Origin: Christensenella sp. UBA767
GTDB lineage: Bacteria; Bacillota; Clostridia; Christensenellales; CAG-917
NCBI GenBank assembly: GCA_002297185.1
Contig: DBJV01000121.1
Coordinates: forward strand, 14,139-21,373
Length of the DNA stretch: 7,235 bases
Direction: 5' to 3'
This document shows positions 6,040 through 7,235 of the stretch, one piece after another. The number at the start of each line of letters is the position of its first letter. Positions within the stretch are counted from its first letter, which is position 1. The notes beneath the pieces were generated by a model. It had not been told where the DNA came from, did no database searches, and saw only the letters and a list, made by a program, of their open reading frames with translations. Made by a program: the position numbers and the translations under genes.

Positions 6040-6465
6040 ATGAGTGACAATGCTATCTTCAGTATGCAAACGCCTATATCCAAAAAAGACGCGCTGGCAC
6101 TTCACCCGATGGCTTTGGCTTTCGTGGGGGATGCGGTGCAATCTCTCTATACCCGTACTCGCGTGACGATAGGCTCGACGCAAAAGACGGGCGCATTGCA
6201 TCACGAAGTCACCAAAGTGGTGAAAGCGGTATCCCAAGCCGCCGAGGCGGAAAAACTGTTGCCTCTTTTTGATGAGGAAGAACAGGATATATTCCGCAGA
6301 GCGCGCAATTGCAAAGTGCAGACGAGCGCAAAGCACGCCGAAATGAGCGAATACCGCAGAGCAAGCGGATTCGAGGCGGTGCTTGGATATCTGTATCTCA
6401 CGGGCAACACTTCTCGCTTGGAAGAGTTTTTGTCTGCATGCTTTGAAGATAATATCGAAGGATAA
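6040..6465 (+). CDS. mrnC: Mini-ribonuclease 3 (Mini-III)
   Basis: A 141-residue protein made of a single RNase III catalytic domain without the double-stranded RNA binding domain, as in B. subtilis MrnC (143 residues). Mini-III trims the ends of 23S rRNA precursor within the large ribosomal subunit, with ribosomal protein L3 as stimulator. Signatures: ALAFVGDAV with the catalytic Asp (D31), an R-ARN-K-QTSAKHAEM block, and GFEAVLGYLYLTG with the second acidic site. The start is uncertain. ATG 6040 lies at the predicted transcription start with no Shine-Dalgarno site. ATG 6064 would also lack one, but would place the Asp at residue 23 as in B. subtilis. TTG 6004 and ATG 6031 overlap the promoter and are unlikely. 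The stop is 13 bases before rlmB, forming an operon as in Bacillus, though cysS is not upstream here. Confidence 0.9.
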   Translation: MSDNAIFSMQTPISKKDALALHPMALAFVGDAVQSLYTRTRVTIGSTQKTGALHHEVTKVVKAVSQAAEAEKLLPLFDEEEQDIFRRARNCKVQTSAKHAEMSEYRRASGFEAVLGYLYLTGNTSRLEEFLSACFEDNIEG

Positions 6466-6478
6466 AGAGGGCAACGCT

Positions 6479-7201
6479 ATGTATATCTATGGACGAAATC
6501 CCGTAAAAGAGGCTTACCGCGCAGGCAAGACGATTGACAAACTTTTTATGCAAAAGGGCGAATTCGACCCCATGCTTTCCTCCGTGCATAAACTCGCAAA
6601 AGAGGCTCGCACGGTGGTGAGTTACGTTGACAAAAACATGCTTGACAAACTTGCCGCAGGCGGAAATCATCAAGGCGTGGTGGCTGCCGTTACGGACTTT
6701 GAATACTGCGACGTCGAGGATATAATCAACCTTGCAAAGCAAAAAGACGAGCCACTTCTCATAGTGATTTTGGACGGTATAACCGACCCTCACAACCTCG
6801 GCGCGATTATACGTAGCGCAGAGTGTTTCGGAGCGCACGGCATAGTCATTCCAAAGCACAGGAGCGTGAGCGTCAACGACACCGTCGTTAAGGTTGCATG
6901 CGGCGCAACGGAGCATACGCTCATTGCAAAAGTCACCAATATAAACGACACCATAAGAATGCTCAAAGAGCATAACGTATGGGTTTATGCGACGGATTTT
7001 GACGGTAAAGCCCCGAAAGATGCAAATCTCAACGGAAATCTCGCAATCGTCATTGGCAGCGAAGGCGAAGGGATCCACCGCCTCACCAAAGACCTTTGCG
7101 ACGACACGTTGACCATTCCGCAATACGGCAAAGTCAACTCCCTCAACGCCTCCGTCGCGGCAGGAATAGTATTGTATGAGGCTGTGAGACAACGCAGATA
7201 A
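6479..7201 (+). CDS. rlmB: 23S rRNA 2'-O-ribose G2251 methyltransferase (RlmB/TrmH family)
   Basis: A 240-residue SPOUT-fold methyltransferase that should transfer a methyl group from S-adenosylmethionine to a 2'-hydroxyl in 23S rRNA (G2251 in E. coli numbering). The N-terminal substrate-binding domain (about 1-78) opens with the typical IYGRNPVKEAY and contains NHQGVVA. The catalytic part shows all three family motifs: DPHNLGAIIRSAECFGAHG with N106 and R112; IVIGSEGEG with E195; and IPQYGKVNSLNASVAAGI with N220-SLN. Together these predict an active knotted dimer. AGAGGG about 8 bases before the ATG at 6479 fixes the start and excludes an upstream extension into mrnC. The mrnC-rlmB pairing is the conserved Firmicute arrangement (yazC-yacO in B. 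subtilis). The exact nucleotide target is by family; the related TrmH tRNA enzymes are the main alternative. Confidence 0.92.
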   Translation: MYIYGRNPVKEAYRAGKTIDKLFMQKGEFDPMLSSVHKLAKEARTVVSYVDKNMLDKLAAGGNHQGVVAAVTDFEYCDVEDIINLAKQKDEPLLIVILDGITDPHNLGAIIRSAECFGAHGIVIPKHRSVSVNDTVVKVACGATEHTLIAKVTNINDTIRMLKEHNVWVYATDFDGKAPKDANLNGNLAIVIGSEGEGIHRLTKDLCDDTLTIPQYGKVNSLNASVAAGIVLYEAVRQRR

Positions 7202-7209
7202 CTTGTTTG

Positions 7210-7235
7210 AATTAATAATTAAAAATTAATAATTA
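7210..7235. repeat. AT heptamer repeat run at right edge
   Basis: From 8 bases after the rlmB stop to the window edge the sequence reads AATTAAT, AATTAAA, AATTAAT, AATTA. AATTAAT is a rotation of the reverse complement of the AATTATT unit found at 165-199. Both runs therefore follow the stop codon of the outermost gene in the same orientation relative to that gene, and share the 14-mer GAATTAATAATTAA. The run is cut by the window edge, so its full length and any terminator beyond it cannot be seen. Confidence 0.6.

Noticed and set aside
6398..7192. A 264-residue minus-strand open frame opposite rlmB
   Set aside because: Shadow of rlmB, whose three methyltransferase motifs are unmistakable on the plus strand.

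Overview
The window looks like chromosome from an endospore-forming Firmicute, most likely an uncultured Clostridia-type lineage. It carries four recognisable core genes of such a genome: sleB and ypeB (spore germination), spoIIR (the forespore-to-mother-cell signal) and an mrnC-rlmB pair (ribosomal RNA processing and modification). Ribosome binding sites are of the strong AGGAGG type at sleB, ypeB, the small helical gene and the lipoprotein gene. Intergenic DNA is much more AT-rich than the genes. The species cannot be fixed from the sequence alone.

Layout, left to right. Positions 1-200 hold no gene: a small GC-rich hairpin, a 90-base dyad repeat (ends ATGTCATT...AATGACAT) and a tandem AT heptamer run. 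Positions 201-2318 are the minus-strand sleB-ypeB operon. A 115-base divergent spacer (2319-2433) separates it from spoIIR (2434-2985, plus), which is followed by a small uncharacterised helical protein gene (3118-3534, plus) and a perfect 11-bp-stem terminator (3581-3609). Converging on that terminator is a large minus-strand lipoprotein gene (3641-5950) with Ig-like regions and a transglutaminase-like domain with intact Cys-His-Asp. A second divergent spacer (5951-6039) leads to the plus-strand mrnC-rlmB operon (6040-7201). The window ends in AT heptamers related to those at the left end.

How the genes fit together. Forespore sigma-F makes SpoIIR, which crosses into the intermembrane space and triggers pro-sigma-E processing in the mother cell. 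SleB and YpeB are made later in the forespore and stored in the spore to break down cortex at germination. The sleB/spoIIR spacer carries back-to-back sequences resembling forespore sigma-F/sigma-G promoters. The lipoprotein and mrnC are instead served by housekeeping-type promoters whose -35 boxes overlap on opposite strands. For both spoIIR and mrnC the predicted transcription start falls at or next to the ATG and no usable ribosome binding site is present, so both may be leaderless or nearly so.

I did not find a clear new multi-gene system. The items most worth a second look are the two divergent promoter regions, the possible leaderless starts, the unnamed helical gene behind spoIIR, the transglutaminase-like lipoprotein, and the two kinds of intergenic repeat.
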